A stretch of 7,041 nucleotides of DNA from Rhodobacteraceae bacterium UBA996. Its GTDB lineage: Bacteria > Pseudomonadota > Alphaproteobacteria > Rhodobacterales > Rhodobacteraceae. This document shows positions 1 to 6,360 of this stretch, in pieces. The stretch is from NCBI GenBank assembly GCA_002291955.1, contig DBBA01000120.1, positions 1 through 7,041 on the forward strand, in the 5' to 3' direction. Made by a program: the position numbers and the translations under genes. Below the pieces are notes generated by a model. It worked only from the letters and a program-made list of their open reading frames with translations. It searched no databases and was not told the origin of the DNA. Position 1 is the first letter of the stretch. Every line of letters begins with the position of its first letter.

Positions 1-1130
1 ACTTCCGGGGCGATCCGGCCTCCGCGCTGCTGGAGGTCTTGGACCCCGAACAGAACAACACCTTCGCCGACCACTACCTGGAGGTGGAATTCGACCTAAG
101 CCAGGTCATGTTCATCACCACCGCCAACAGCTACCACATGCCCGGGCCGCTGCTGGACCGGATGGAGATCATCCCGCTCTCGGGCTATACCGAGGACGAG
201 AAGGCCCAGATCGCCCGGCGCCACCTGATGCCCAAGGCGATTGCCAACCACGGGCTCAAGAAGGGCGAACTGGTCCTGACCGATGCCGCCCTGTCCGAAA
301 TGATCCGCACCTATACCCGCGAGGCGGGGGTGCGGAACCTGGAGCGCGAACTGGCCAAGGTCGCCCGCAAGGCGGTCACCAGGATCTTGAAGGGCGAGGC
401 GAAATCGGTCGAAGTGACGGAGGCGAACCTGGCCGAATTCCTAGGCGTGCCGCGCCATCGCTACGGCCTGGCCGAAAAGGAGGATCAGGTGGGCGTGGTC
501 ACCGGCCTGGCCTGGACCAGCGTCGGCGGCGATCTGTTGCAGATCGAGGCGCTGAAGCTGCCGGGCAAGGGCCGGATGAAGACCACGGGCAAGCTGGGCG
601 AGGTGATGAAGGAATCGATCGAGGCCGCGTCCAGCTACGTCCGGTCGATCGCTCCGTCTATCGGCGTCAAGCCCACGCGGTTCGACACGACCGACATCCA
701 TGTCCACGTCCCCGACGGGGCGACGCCCAAGGACGGACCCTCGGCGGGCCTTGCCATGGTCACCTCCATCGTCTCGGTCCTGACCGGCATTCCGGTCCGC
801 AAGGACATCGCGATGACCGGCGAGGTGTCTTTGCGCGGCAATGCTATGGCCATCGGGGGGCTCAAGGAAAAGCTGCTCGCGGCGCTGCGCGGGGGGATCA
901 CCACCGTCTTCATCCCCGAGGAGAACGCCAAGGACCTGCCCGAAATCCCCGACAACGTGAAATCGGGGCTGGAGATCGTGCCGGTCACCCATGTCCGCCA
1001 GGTGCTGGAACGCGCCCTGGTCCGCCAGCCCGAACCCATCGCCTGGGACGAGGCGGCCGAGGAAGCGGCGGCGGCGGCGCGCGCGGCCGAAGGCCGGTCC
1101 CCGGGCGGGGCCGCCCCCATCGCGCATTGA
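1..1130 (+). CDS. lon: ATP-dependent protease Lon, C-terminal half (5' truncated by window edge)
   Basis: This is the C-terminal 375 residues of Lon, the cytosolic AAA+ serine protease that degrades misfolded and regulatory proteins. The reading frame is open from base 3 with FRGDPASALLEVLDPEQN, the stretch just after Walker B, so the N-terminal substrate domain, Walker A and Walker B lie upstream of the window. Visible ATPase elements are a sensor-1-like TTANS, the arginine-finger region LLDRMEIIPLSGYTEDEK, and the sensor-2-like EAGVRNLERE. The protease domain carries the Ser-Lys dyad: Ser in PKDGPSAG (codon 741-743) and the second Lys of GGLKEKLLAA (codon 870-872), 43 residues apart as in E. 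coli Lon. The protein ends in an Ala/Glu-rich tail of about 30 residues that looks disordered. The frame has no break. In many proteobacteria hupB follows lon; here a tRNA gene does. Family assignment is essentially certain. Confidence 0.98.
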   Translation, partial: FRGDPASALLEVLDPEQNNTFADHYLEVEFDLSQVMFITTANSYHMPGPLLDRMEIIPLSGYTEDEKAQIARRHLMPKAIANHGLKKGELVLTDAALSEMIRTYTREAGVRNLERELAKVARKAVTRILKGEAKSVEVTEANLAEFLGVPRHRYGLAEKEDQVGVVTGLAWTSVGGDLLQIEALKLPGKGRMKTTGKLGEVMKESIEAASSYVRSIAPSIGVKPTRFDTTDIHVHVPDGATPKDGPSAGLAMVTSIVSVLTGIPVRKDIAMTGEVSLRGNAMAIGGLKEKLLAALRGGITTVFIPEENAKDLPEIPDNVKSGLEIVPVTHVRQVLERALVRQPEPIAWDEAAEEAAAAARAAEGRSPGGAAPIAH

Positions 1131-1161
1131 GCGTCGGCGCTTCGGGGGCCACGCACCCCCC

Positions 1162-1190
1162 TTGCAGACCCGGATGGCGGGCGCTAAGAC
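1162..1190 (+). promoter_or_regulatory. candidate sigma-70-type promoter for tRNA-Val
   Basis: TTGCAG (1162-1167) and TAAGAC (1185-1190) are separated by exactly 17 nt and lie 23 nt before the mature tRNA 5' end, where a tRNA promoter would be expected. Each hexamer matches the consensus at only three of six positions, although the conserved TTG and TA...A positions are kept. GATGGC (1173-1178) and GCCATC (1195-1200) can pair around the -10 and the predicted start region, and GGACC-CT-GGTCC (1201-1212) is a perfect dyad abutting the tRNA. The call is inference from spacing and position only; readthrough from lon is the alternative. Confidence 0.35.
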
Positions 1191-1212
1191 GCGCGCCATC
1201 GGACCCTGGTCC

Positions 1213-1287
1213 GGGCGATTAGCTCAGCGGTAGAGCGCTTCGTTCACATCGAAGATGTCGGCGGTTCAAATCCGTCATCGCCCACCA
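1213..1287 (+). tRNA. tRNA-Val (anticodon CAC)
   Basis: This is a complete 75-nt cloverleaf. The acceptor stem is GGGCGAT (1213-1219) with ATCGCCC (1277-1283), discriminator A1284 and encoded CCA (1285-1287). The D-arm is GCTC/GAGC (1222-1225 and 1233-1236). The anticodon stem CTTCG/CGAAG is perfect, and the seven-base loop TTCACAT places anticodon CAC at 1245-1247, reading valine codon GUG. The T-arm (1260-1276) has five pairs including one G-U and a TTCAAAT loop. The gene stands alone: 82 nt after the lon stop and 100 nt before the convergent stop of the small exported-protein gene. Confidence 0.97.
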
Positions 1288-1311
1288 TTTCCCCTGCACA
1301 TGGCACCCCGC

Positions 1312-1338
1312 CGCCGGCGTGTCCGCACGCATCCGGCG
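1312..1338 (+). terminator. GC-rich hairpin downstream of tRNA-Val, possible terminator
   Basis: CGCCGG (1312-1317) pairs with CCGGCG (1333-1338), and CGTG (1318-1321) with CACG (1326-1329). This gives ten pairs around a TCCG tetraloop with a three-base bulge (1330-1332). It begins 25 nt after the tRNA CCA end in the convergent spacer. No T-run follows, so it is not a textbook intrinsic terminator. Strong hairpins without T-runs are common 3' of genes in GC-rich alphaproteobacteria, and chance pairing in GC-rich DNA is also possible. Confidence 0.3.
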
Positions 1339-1356
1339 CGTCGGTTGCCCTGGCCC

Positions 1357-1373
1357 GCAGCGGGCGCCGCTGC
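1357..1373 (-). terminator. hairpin 3' of the small exported-protein gene, possible terminator
   Basis: GCAGCGG (1357-1363) and CCGCTGC (1367-1373) form a perfect seven-pair stem with a GCG loop. An outer GCCCT/AGGGC pairing (1347-1351 with 1383-1387) can enclose it. It lies about 14 nt past the stop codon of the leftward small gene and would be the 3' end of the capsule transcript. There is no T-run on the minus strand, so termination is inferred from position and pairing. Confidence 0.3.
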
Positions 1374-1387
1374 CTCCGGCAAAGGGC

Positions 1388-1696
1388 CTAACCCGCCACC
1401 GTGACCGCGTCGGACACCGGGCGCGATTCCGGCGCCGGTGCCGCGTCCGGGGGGGCGCTGTTGCGGGACACGGGTGCCTCGTCCTGCGGCGCAGGACTGT
1501 CCTGGTCCCCCTGCGACGGGTGCGCCGCGGCACAGGCTCCTCCGCCGGTCCAGTACAGGACCGCGCCGTCCTGCCCGATCACGGGCGCGGCACCGCAGGC
1601 GGGCGACCTTGCGGACACGGCCGCAGGGACGGCCAAAGTCACGCACAGGGCGACGGTCAGGGCAACGTTGCGGGAACGGACGGTGGCGGTGGGCAT
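1388..1696 (-). CDS. small predicted exported protein, function unknown (102 aa)
   Basis: I do not recognise this protein. The ATG at 1696 has GGAG eight bases upstream, a good ribosome binding site. The product has a clear Sec-type signal peptide: basic start (MPTATVRSRN), hydrophobic core (VALTVALCVTLAVPAA), and an AVSA-like cleavage site near residue 29. The mature part has two cysteines (C34, C55) bracketing GAAPVIGQDGAVLYWTGGGA, which could form one disulfide. From about residue 59 it is Pro/Ala/Ser/Asp-rich and probably disordered. It follows the kpsC stop by 71 nt on the same strand, so it may be the last gene of the capsule transcript or have its own promoter; I found no convincing promoter in the gap. 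An overlapping plus-strand frame has no comparable features. Existence is likely; a role in capsule biology is only suggested by position. Confidence 0.7.
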   Translation of the reverse strand: MPTATVRSRNVALTVALCVTLAVPAAVSARSPACGAAPVIGQDGAVLYWTGGGACAAAHPSQGDQDSPAPQDEAPVSRNSAPPDAAPAPESRPVSDAVTVAG

Positions 1697-1767
1697 GGCG
1701 GATTCTCCGGTCAGTGACGCGGTGTGCGCGACAGCGGCAGGATCACCGCACTCTGGTTGACACCGCC

Positions 1768-3828
1768 CTAACGGTCCAGGCCAAGGCCGCGCAGCAACCC
1801 CTGCAGGCGCGCGGCGATGCGGTGGGGCGGGGCAGGCGCGGCTCCGGTCGCCAGCCGTTCGACCCCGGTCTCGGCGGCACAGACCCGCCCCGACACCGGA
1901 TCCCACCAGCGCGGCCAGCCGATCAGCGCCGCATGGGCAAGTCCGGCCAGGCCCGGCCTTGCGTCACGGCGCGGCGGTGCCGGCACCAGGTCGGTCGTCA
2001 GGCCCCAGCCGCCGTACCAGGGCATGCCGGTGCAGGTGACAGACACGCCGCGCAACAGCCCCTCCCACCCGAGGCCCGAGGTCATCGTCCAGACCTCGTC
2101 CGCCAGGGCCAGCGCGGCGTGGGCGGACAGGCCGGACAGCGGAACGGCCCCCGTGTCGGCCAGCACGTCGGCCGGAACCGCGCCGCGGCGCAATCCCGCC
2201 TCGACATCTGGGTGCGGTTTCCACAGAAGCACCGCCGCCGGACGCGCGGCCCGTGCGGCGGCCAGAAGGGCCGCGTTGCTGCGGACAGGGCCGGTCGCGC
2301 CAAGAACGACCGACACGTCATCCTCGACCTGGCCCGCGACCAGCACGCGCGGACCGGGGGGCAGGTCCGGGGCCGCGTCGCGACCGACCGAGTACTTGGA
2401 CAGTCCGGCCGCCACGATCCGGGCCACCAGCGCCGTGGCGCGGGCCAGTTCCCCGGGCGGCAGGTCGACCGAGGCGGCGATCAGCCGTTCCAGGCGACTG
2501 TCGCGGCCCGGGTCGCAGGGCAGACCCAGGTCGTCGAGCCCCAGGGCAAGCGGCGGCACAAGGTCCGCCCCCAGCCCGCGCGAGCGCAGGACCGCATCCT
2601 CGAGCCGCCAGAGCGGCGCGTCGGCGGGCCAATCTGCGGGCCAATCAGCGGGCACCCGGGTGCCCCAGGCCATCGCACGGCGCCCCGTCCCCACCGCCCG
2701 GCGCGCGGCGTCGCTGCTGCGGGCGAAGCGCACATCCCCGAACATCGCCCGCACAGGACCGCGCTTCCAGGGCGCGATCCCCAGCGCGACCCAGCCCCGC
2801 GCGTCCTGCCGTGCGGCCTGCGCCTGGGCGGCCAGGTGGCGCGCAGCATCCTCCCACGCGCAGGGGCGGTCCAGCGCGGGGTGGTGCCACGACGGGGCCA
2901 GCAGCATGGCGCCCGCGAACAGCTGTCCTGCTGTCAGCGCCCGGCCGCGGCGGGGCAGGGCGGGCCCGTGATCCACCGACAGGCCCCAGCCGGCATAGAA
3001 GGGCGATCCGTGCACATGCGGGCGGTGCCCGGCCAGGATCGCCTCGAACCCGAGGGTCGAGGACCAGGCATGCACATGCGCCGCCCGGTCGAACAGGTGC
3101 CAGGGGCTGACGGGTTCGGTCAGCAGGGTGATACCGGGGGCGTTGACGTCCGGGCCGAAGTGTCCGCTCCGCCCGGAAAGCCCAGCGGCGGGATGGGACT
3201 TGATCACCACGGGTAGGCCGGGATGCAGGTCGCGTGCCACCGCCAGCAGCCGGCGAAAGTCCGCAGGCCCCGCGCCCATCAGCGCGGCATCCCCCGCCGT
3301 CTGGTCCACGACCAGCACGAAGGGACCGCGCGGCAGGTGGTCCGGCAAGGGCGCGGCGGGATCGAAGGCGCAGTACTTGGACAGGTGCCAGTAGCGCATC
3401 GCGGCGATCCCGTCCGCCGCGCGCGCGAGGAGTGCCGGGTCATCCAGCGGATGCGTGGCCAGCAGCGTCTCGAGGTCCGAGGGCGCGCTGGCGTCGAAAT
3501 GCACCCCGGTCCGGTCCAGAAGCAGGCCCAGCGGCGGCGTGTCGGGGCCCGGGCGGACCGACCGCAGGAATGCATCCTCGACCCGCAGCACGGGATGCCC
3601 CGTGCGGGCGGCCAGGGCCACCCCGCGCGCGGCCGTCGGGCTTGCGCCCCACACGCCGATCCAGTCTTCGGCCCGGGTGGGCATGCCGATGCGGACCTGC
3701 CATCCCGCCCCCGCGAGGATGCGGCGCAGCGACGGGCGCATCAGGAAACCGCCGTTGTAGACGAACAGGCGCCGGGGGGGTGCGACCCCGGCGCCTGTGT
3801 CAGGAAAGCCGCGGGCCGCCGGGCCCAC
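1768..3828 (-). CDS. kpsC: KpsC-type capsule beta-Kdo transferase, two-module
   Basis: KpsC extends the beta-Kdo oligosaccharide linker on the lipid anchor of ABC-dependent capsules, at the cytoplasmic face of the inner membrane. At 686 residues it is close to E. coli KpsC. Two homologous modules are visible. N half: RVEDAFLRS (82-90), SKY (150-152), DQTAGD (175-180), KSHP (210-213), SSTLGFE (256-262), FYAGWGL (277-283). C half: RLEDAVLRS (408-416), SKY (477-479), GQVEDD (499-504), KPHPD (537-541), TSGLGWE (583-589), WYGGWGL (604-610). DQT in the first half and GQVED in the second is the same order as in E. coli KpsC. In the characterised enzyme the modules make alternating 2,4 and 2,7 linkages; that is inferred here. 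The start is GTG at 3828. Only 8 nt separate it from the preceding stop, and AGGAA overlaps that stop TAG, suggesting translational coupling. PADWPADWPAD (393-403) is a local duplication. Confidence 0.93.
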   Translation of the reverse strand: MGPAARGFPDTGAGVAPPRRLFVYNGGFLMRPSLRRILAGAGWQVRIGMPTRAEDWIGVWGASPTAARGVALAARTGHPVLRVEDAFLRSVRPGPDTPPLGLLLDRTGVHFDASAPSDLETLLATHPLDDPALLARAADGIAAMRYWHLSKYCAFDPAAPLPDHLPRGPFVLVVDQTAGDAALMGAGPADFRRLLAVARDLHPGLPVVIKSHPAAGLSGRSGHFGPDVNAPGITLLTEPVSPWHLFDRAAHVHAWSSTLGFEAILAGHRPHVHGSPFYAGWGLSVDHGPALPRRGRALTAGQLFAGAMLLAPSWHHPALDRPCAWEDAARHLAAQAQAARQDARGWVALGIAPWKRGPVRAMFGDVRFARSSDAARRAVGTGRRAMAWGTRVPADWPADWPADAPLWRLEDAVLRSRGLGADLVPPLALGLDDLGLPCDPGRDSRLERLIAASVDLPPGELARATALVARIVAAGLSKYSVGRDAAPDLPPGPRVLVAGQVEDDVSVVLGATGPVRSNAALLAAARAARPAAVLLWKPHPDVEAGLRRGAVPADVLADTGAVPLSGLSAHAALALADEVWTMTSGLGWEGLLRGVSVTCTGMPWYGGWGLTTDLVPAPPRRDARPGLAGLAHAALIGWPRWWDPVSGRVCAAETGVERLATGAAPAPPHRIAARLQGLLRGLGLDR
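2624..2653. repeat. 12-bp tandem repeat inside kpsC (about 2.5 copies)
   Basis: GCGGGCCAATCT (2624-2635) is followed directly by GCGGGCCAATCA (2636-2647) and a partial third copy GCGGGC (2648-2653). The unit is a multiple of three, so it inserts DWPA repeats (PADWPADWPAD, residues 393-403) near the start of the second KpsC module without changing frame. It looks like a slippage duplication in a variable loop rather than a functional site. Confidence 0.85.
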
Positions 3829-3836
3829 CGTGCTTC

Positions 3837-4967
3837 CTAGTTGCCCAGGGTCTGGACCGACGCCGCGGCGTTCAGGGGTGTCAGCAGCGCGCTGACGACC
3901 TTGGTGAACTGGGCGTAGGGCGCTTCGGTCACATAGACGGTATCGCCGTCGCGGATGACGAAGTCGCGCGCCAGGAACACGCCGTTCGGCCGCGACAGGT
4001 CCAGAAGGTAGACCATCCGCTGGTCGCCGATCAGGTCCTCGCGGCCCAGCACCTGCCGCGCCACGGGTTCGGGTTCGTTGCGGAACACGAAGATGCCGGT
4101 CGGATCGGCGGCCGAGGCCGCAAGGCCGCCCACCTGCGCGATCGCCTCCAGCGCGGTCAGCTGCTGCGTCTCGAACGGGACGCGGCGCTGCACGCCGGTC
4201 GCGCCGAGGGCGGTGTAGGCGCGGGTGTCGGCCTCGACCAGGATGCGGTCACCGGGGCGCAGCGCGATGTCGGCGCCCGGGTTGCGGAACAGGTCGTTGA
4301 ACCAGATCGTGCCGGTGTGGCTGCCGCGGATCACCTTGACCTGTGCGATTTCGGGCTCGACCGATACGCCGCCCGCGCGGGCCAGCATCGCGGTCAGCGT
4401 CCGGGTCGGCCGCTCGATGGCATAGACGCCCTGCGCGCCCACCGCGCCCGCGATCGACACCGTGGCCCCGTCGCCGGCCGTGCGGGTCACGGTCACCTGC
4501 GGGTCGGGGGTCTGTTCCGACAGACGTTCGGTGATCAGCTGGCGCAGCGCCTCGGGCGTGTTGCCCGCGGCCTGCACGCGGCCGGCATAGGGCACGAAGA
4601 TGAAGCCCTGGCCGTCCACCTGCACTTCTTCCAGCACCGTGTTGGGCGTTCCGGTGGCGACGAGCAGCCCGTCGTCCACGTTCTCCCAGATCTGCAACGA
4701 CAGCACGTCGCCGGGCTGGATCGTGTCCGACCCCACCACGCCTGCGTTGGCGAAGCCCGACCCGAAGCCCAGGGCCGGGGCGACCGAGGTTGCGCGCGTC
4801 ACGCGGTCGTCGACCTCGACGATGAAGCTGTCGCCCTGGCGCTGCACGGCGCCCGAGAAGATTTCGGATTTCGTCGGGCCGGTGCGTGGCAGGCCACAGC
4901 CCGTCACGATGGCCAGAACGACGATAAGCGACGCCGCGCGCGCCCCTTTGGTGCGGAACCCTGTCAC
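3837..4967 (-). CDS. outer-membrane capsule polysaccharide export lipoprotein (OPX; KpsD/BexD/CtrA/Wza family)
   Basis: This is a polysaccharide exporter that forms the outer-membrane exit for capsule chains. I choose the GTG at 4967 (376 aa) over the ATG at 5024 because GAGGAG (4980-4975) sits seven bases upstream, and the product then begins MTGFRTKGARAASLIVVLA with lipobox VTGC (Cys24), a compact lipoprotein signal. The longer start adds 19 Arg-rich residues and has no ribosome binding site. A polysaccharide-export domain spans about 78-162 (IQPGDVLSLQIWEN, then GQGFIFVPYAGRV). Two SLBB-like segments follow: about 168-240 (ATVSIAGAVGAQGVY, LRPGDRI) and 249-345 (RRVPFETQQLTALEAIAQVG, IRDGDTVYV). 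The C-terminal 26 residues (e.g. FTKVVSALLTPLNAAASV) could be the membrane-spanning amphipathic helix seen in Wza. Length resembles BexD/CtrA (about 390 aa) rather than the longer KpsD. Position between kpsS and kpsC supports a capsule role. No family symbol is assigned because KpsD, BexD and CtrA cannot be separated by eye. Confidence 0.93.
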   Translation of the reverse strand: MTGFRTKGARAASLIVVLAIVTGCGLPRTGPTKSEIFSGAVQRQGDSFIVEVDDRVTRATSVAPALGFGSGFANAGVVGSDTIQPGDVLSLQIWENVDDGLLVATGTPNTVLEEVQVDGQGFIFVPYAGRVQAAGNTPEALRQLITERLSEQTPDPQVTVTRTAGDGATVSIAGAVGAQGVYAIERPTRTLTAMLARAGGVSVEPEIAQVKVIRGSHTGTIWFNDLFRNPGADIALRPGDRILVEADTRAYTALGATGVQRRVPFETQQLTALEAIAQVGGLAASAADPTGIFVFRNEPEPVARQVLGREDLIGDQRMVYLLDLSRPNGVFLARDFVIRDGDTVYVTEAPYAQFTKVVSALLTPLNAAASVQTLGN

Positions 4968-5026
4968 TGCCGGTCTCCTCGACCTTGCCTGCCTCGCGGG
5001 GGCGGATCGAAGCCCACCCCTCATGG

Positions 5027-5059
5027 TTATCCACAGAATTGCGGAATGCCTGTGGAAAA
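5027..5059. promoter_or_regulatory. inverted pair of DnaA-box-like sequences upstream of the export lipoprotein gene
   Basis: TTATCCACA (5027-5035) is an exact match to the canonical DnaA box. TGTGGAAAA (5051-5059) is, on the minus strand, TTTTCCACA, one mismatch from it. Including the next base, the ten-base arms match at nine of ten positions around a 13-nt centre. They lie in the 94-nt gap between the kpsS stop and the GTG start of the lipoprotein gene, and are AT-richer than their surroundings. They could bind DnaA, or form a seven-pair RNA hairpin (TCCACAG/CTGTGGA) in the transcript. No adjoining -35/-10 pair is convincing. The motif is seen directly; binding is inference. Confidence 0.45.
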
Positions 5060-5061
5060 GT

Positions 5062-6360
5062 CTATTCCCCCGCGCGGTCGGCGCGGTCGAGGGCCAGCAG
5101 GTGTTGCCGTTCCGCCGCGCCGGACCGCCTTGCGGTTGTGGGCCCGTAGGGTCCGTGTCCGGCCCGCAGGCGGTCGGGCAGGCGGCGGATCAGCTGGCGG
5201 CGCCCGCGGGCCGAGTAGAACCCGCCCGGCAGCTGCGATGTCGCCAGAAGGAAGGCGCGGAAGGCAAGGTATGCCGCGCGGTCGGGCGGGCGGGGCGCGG
5301 TGAAGAAGGCCCGCAGGCCCTGGTCCGACGCCAGGGCAGGGCGGCTGTAGACGGTCCGCGCCGCCGCCCAGACCGGCAGACCGCGGAACAGCGCGGCCTG
5401 CGCGCCGGTGGAACTGACCGTCACGACCGAGCTTGCTCCGTCCAGAAGCCGCGCAAGCTTGCCGCCCGGCACGAAGCGGACGCGATCCGCGATCCCGGCG
5501 TCCCGGGCCGCCGTGCGGACGATCCGGGCCAGCGGCAGGCGGTCGTCGTCCAGCGGATGGGCCTTGAAGACCAGCAGGTGGTGTCGCGGGGCGGCGGCGG
5601 CAAAGTCGGCGGTCACCCGGGCGATGAAGGCGGCCGTATCCGCGTCGGGTAGCGCTGCGCGGTAGGCGGCGTCGTGGTCCAGTTGCAGCAGGCACAGGTG
5701 CCAGGGGCGCGCCGACCGCCGGATCGCGGCTGTCCGCCACGCGCGGGTCACCGCCGTCAGCGGCCAGCGCAGGATGCGCGCAAGCCACAGCCGCGCCTCG
5801 GCCGCCACGCCGATGTCGCGGTGCGGCCGGTACCCGGGGTAGCGGAACTGGCCCAGCGCGGTCACCAGATGCCACAGGGCGCCCCAGAAGATGTGCTGGC
5901 GCAGGTCGCCCCAGTGATCGGGCGGTTCCGCAGGCGCATCCGGGTCGGCCCCGGTCACGACCGCATCGGGCAGGTCCATCAGGGGCGAGTTGGCATTCGC
6001 CCCGCCCCGTTCATAGGTCGCCCACCAGGGGCGCAGATAGCCTTCCTCGAACACATGCGCGGTCACGCCGTGGGCGCGGGCCAGGTCCAGCGCCATGCGG
6101 TGCAGCGGCCGCGTATCGCCGTACAGCACGATGTCCGTGACACCCTGCGCCGCGATGATCGCAGCAAGCTGCGCAGGCCAGTCCCCCGGTCCGGTCTGGT
6201 GCGGGACATAGGGCAGGGACCGCGGCCAGAACACGCGGTCGCCCAGGGTGAAGCCCGCCCGCAGGCAGCGGTCACCCCCGGCGACCAGCGCGCGGGCGAG
6301 CGCGCCGAAGAACGGCCCGTGCGGACCCTGCAGGAACAGGAACGTGCGCCCATCTGCCAT
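5062..6360 (-). CDS. kpsS: KpsS-type capsule beta-Kdo transferase
   Basis: KpsS adds the first beta-Kdo residue to the phosphatidylglycerol-type lipid that anchors ABC-dependent capsules, before KpsC extends it. The 432-residue product shows the KpsS signature blocks in order: LFLQGPHGPFF (8-18), GDTRPLH (81-87), FEEGYLRP (104-111) followed by GGANANSPL, LLQLDHDAAYR (224-234), KAHPLDDD (266-273) and VVTVSSTGAQAALF (312-325). E. coli KpsS is about 390 aa; the extra length here is an Arg/Ala-rich C-terminal tail from about residue 384. The ATG at 6360 is chosen because homology begins almost at once after it, and the next in-frame start (6519) would overlap ribE. No clear Shine-Dalgarno precedes 6360, which is unusual beside its neighbours. 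It is the first gene of the leftward capsule block and is divergent from ribE with 97 nt between the starts. Confidence 0.93.
   Translation of the reverse strand: MADGRTFLFLQGPHGPFFGALARALVAGGDRCLRAGFTLGDRVFWPRSLPYVPHQTGPGDWPAQLAAIIAAQGVTDIVLYGDTRPLHRMALDLARAHGVTAHVFEEGYLRPWWATYERGGANANSPLMDLPDAVVTGADPDAPAEPPDHWGDLRQHIFWGALWHLVTALGQFRYPGYRPHRDIGVAAEARLWLARILRWPLTAVTRAWRTAAIRRSARPWHLCLLQLDHDAAYRAALPDADTAAFIARVTADFAAAAPRHHLLVFKAHPLDDDRLPLARIVRTAARDAGIADRVRFVPGGKLARLLDGASSVVTVSSTGAQAALFRGLPVWAAARTVYSRPALASDQGLRAFFTAPRPPDRAAYLAFRAFLLATSQLPGGFYSARGRRQLIRRLPDRLRAGHGPYGPTTARRSGAAERQHLLALDRADRAGE

Noticed and set aside
441..1199. Long minus-strand open frame opposite lon
   Set aside because: It overlaps the Lon protease domain, has a shadow-type Arg/Asp-rich composition and no motif.
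1401..1760. Plus-strand frame of 119 codons opposite the small exported-protein gene
   Set aside because: No signal peptide or domain and a weak start context. The minus-strand frame has a ribosome binding site and a clean signal peptide.
1757..1762. Perfect TTGACA on the plus strand
   Set aside because: Seventeen bases downstream there is no -10-like hexamer (GCCAAG), and the only plus-strand product would be antisense to kpsC.
1438..5303. Two very long plus-strand open frames (1438-3216 and 3234-5303) opposite the capsule genes
   Set aside because: Their translations are Arg/Pro/Gly-rich and low in hydrophobic order, typical antisense shadows of GC-rich genes. The minus strand encodes recognisable KpsC and exporter families throughout.
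6018..6027. Ten-base copy of the tRNA-Val 3' end (TCGCCCACCA) inside kpsS, considered as an attachment-site repeat
   Set aside because: Only ten bases, inside conserved coding sequence, with no extension of the match on either side and no integrase.
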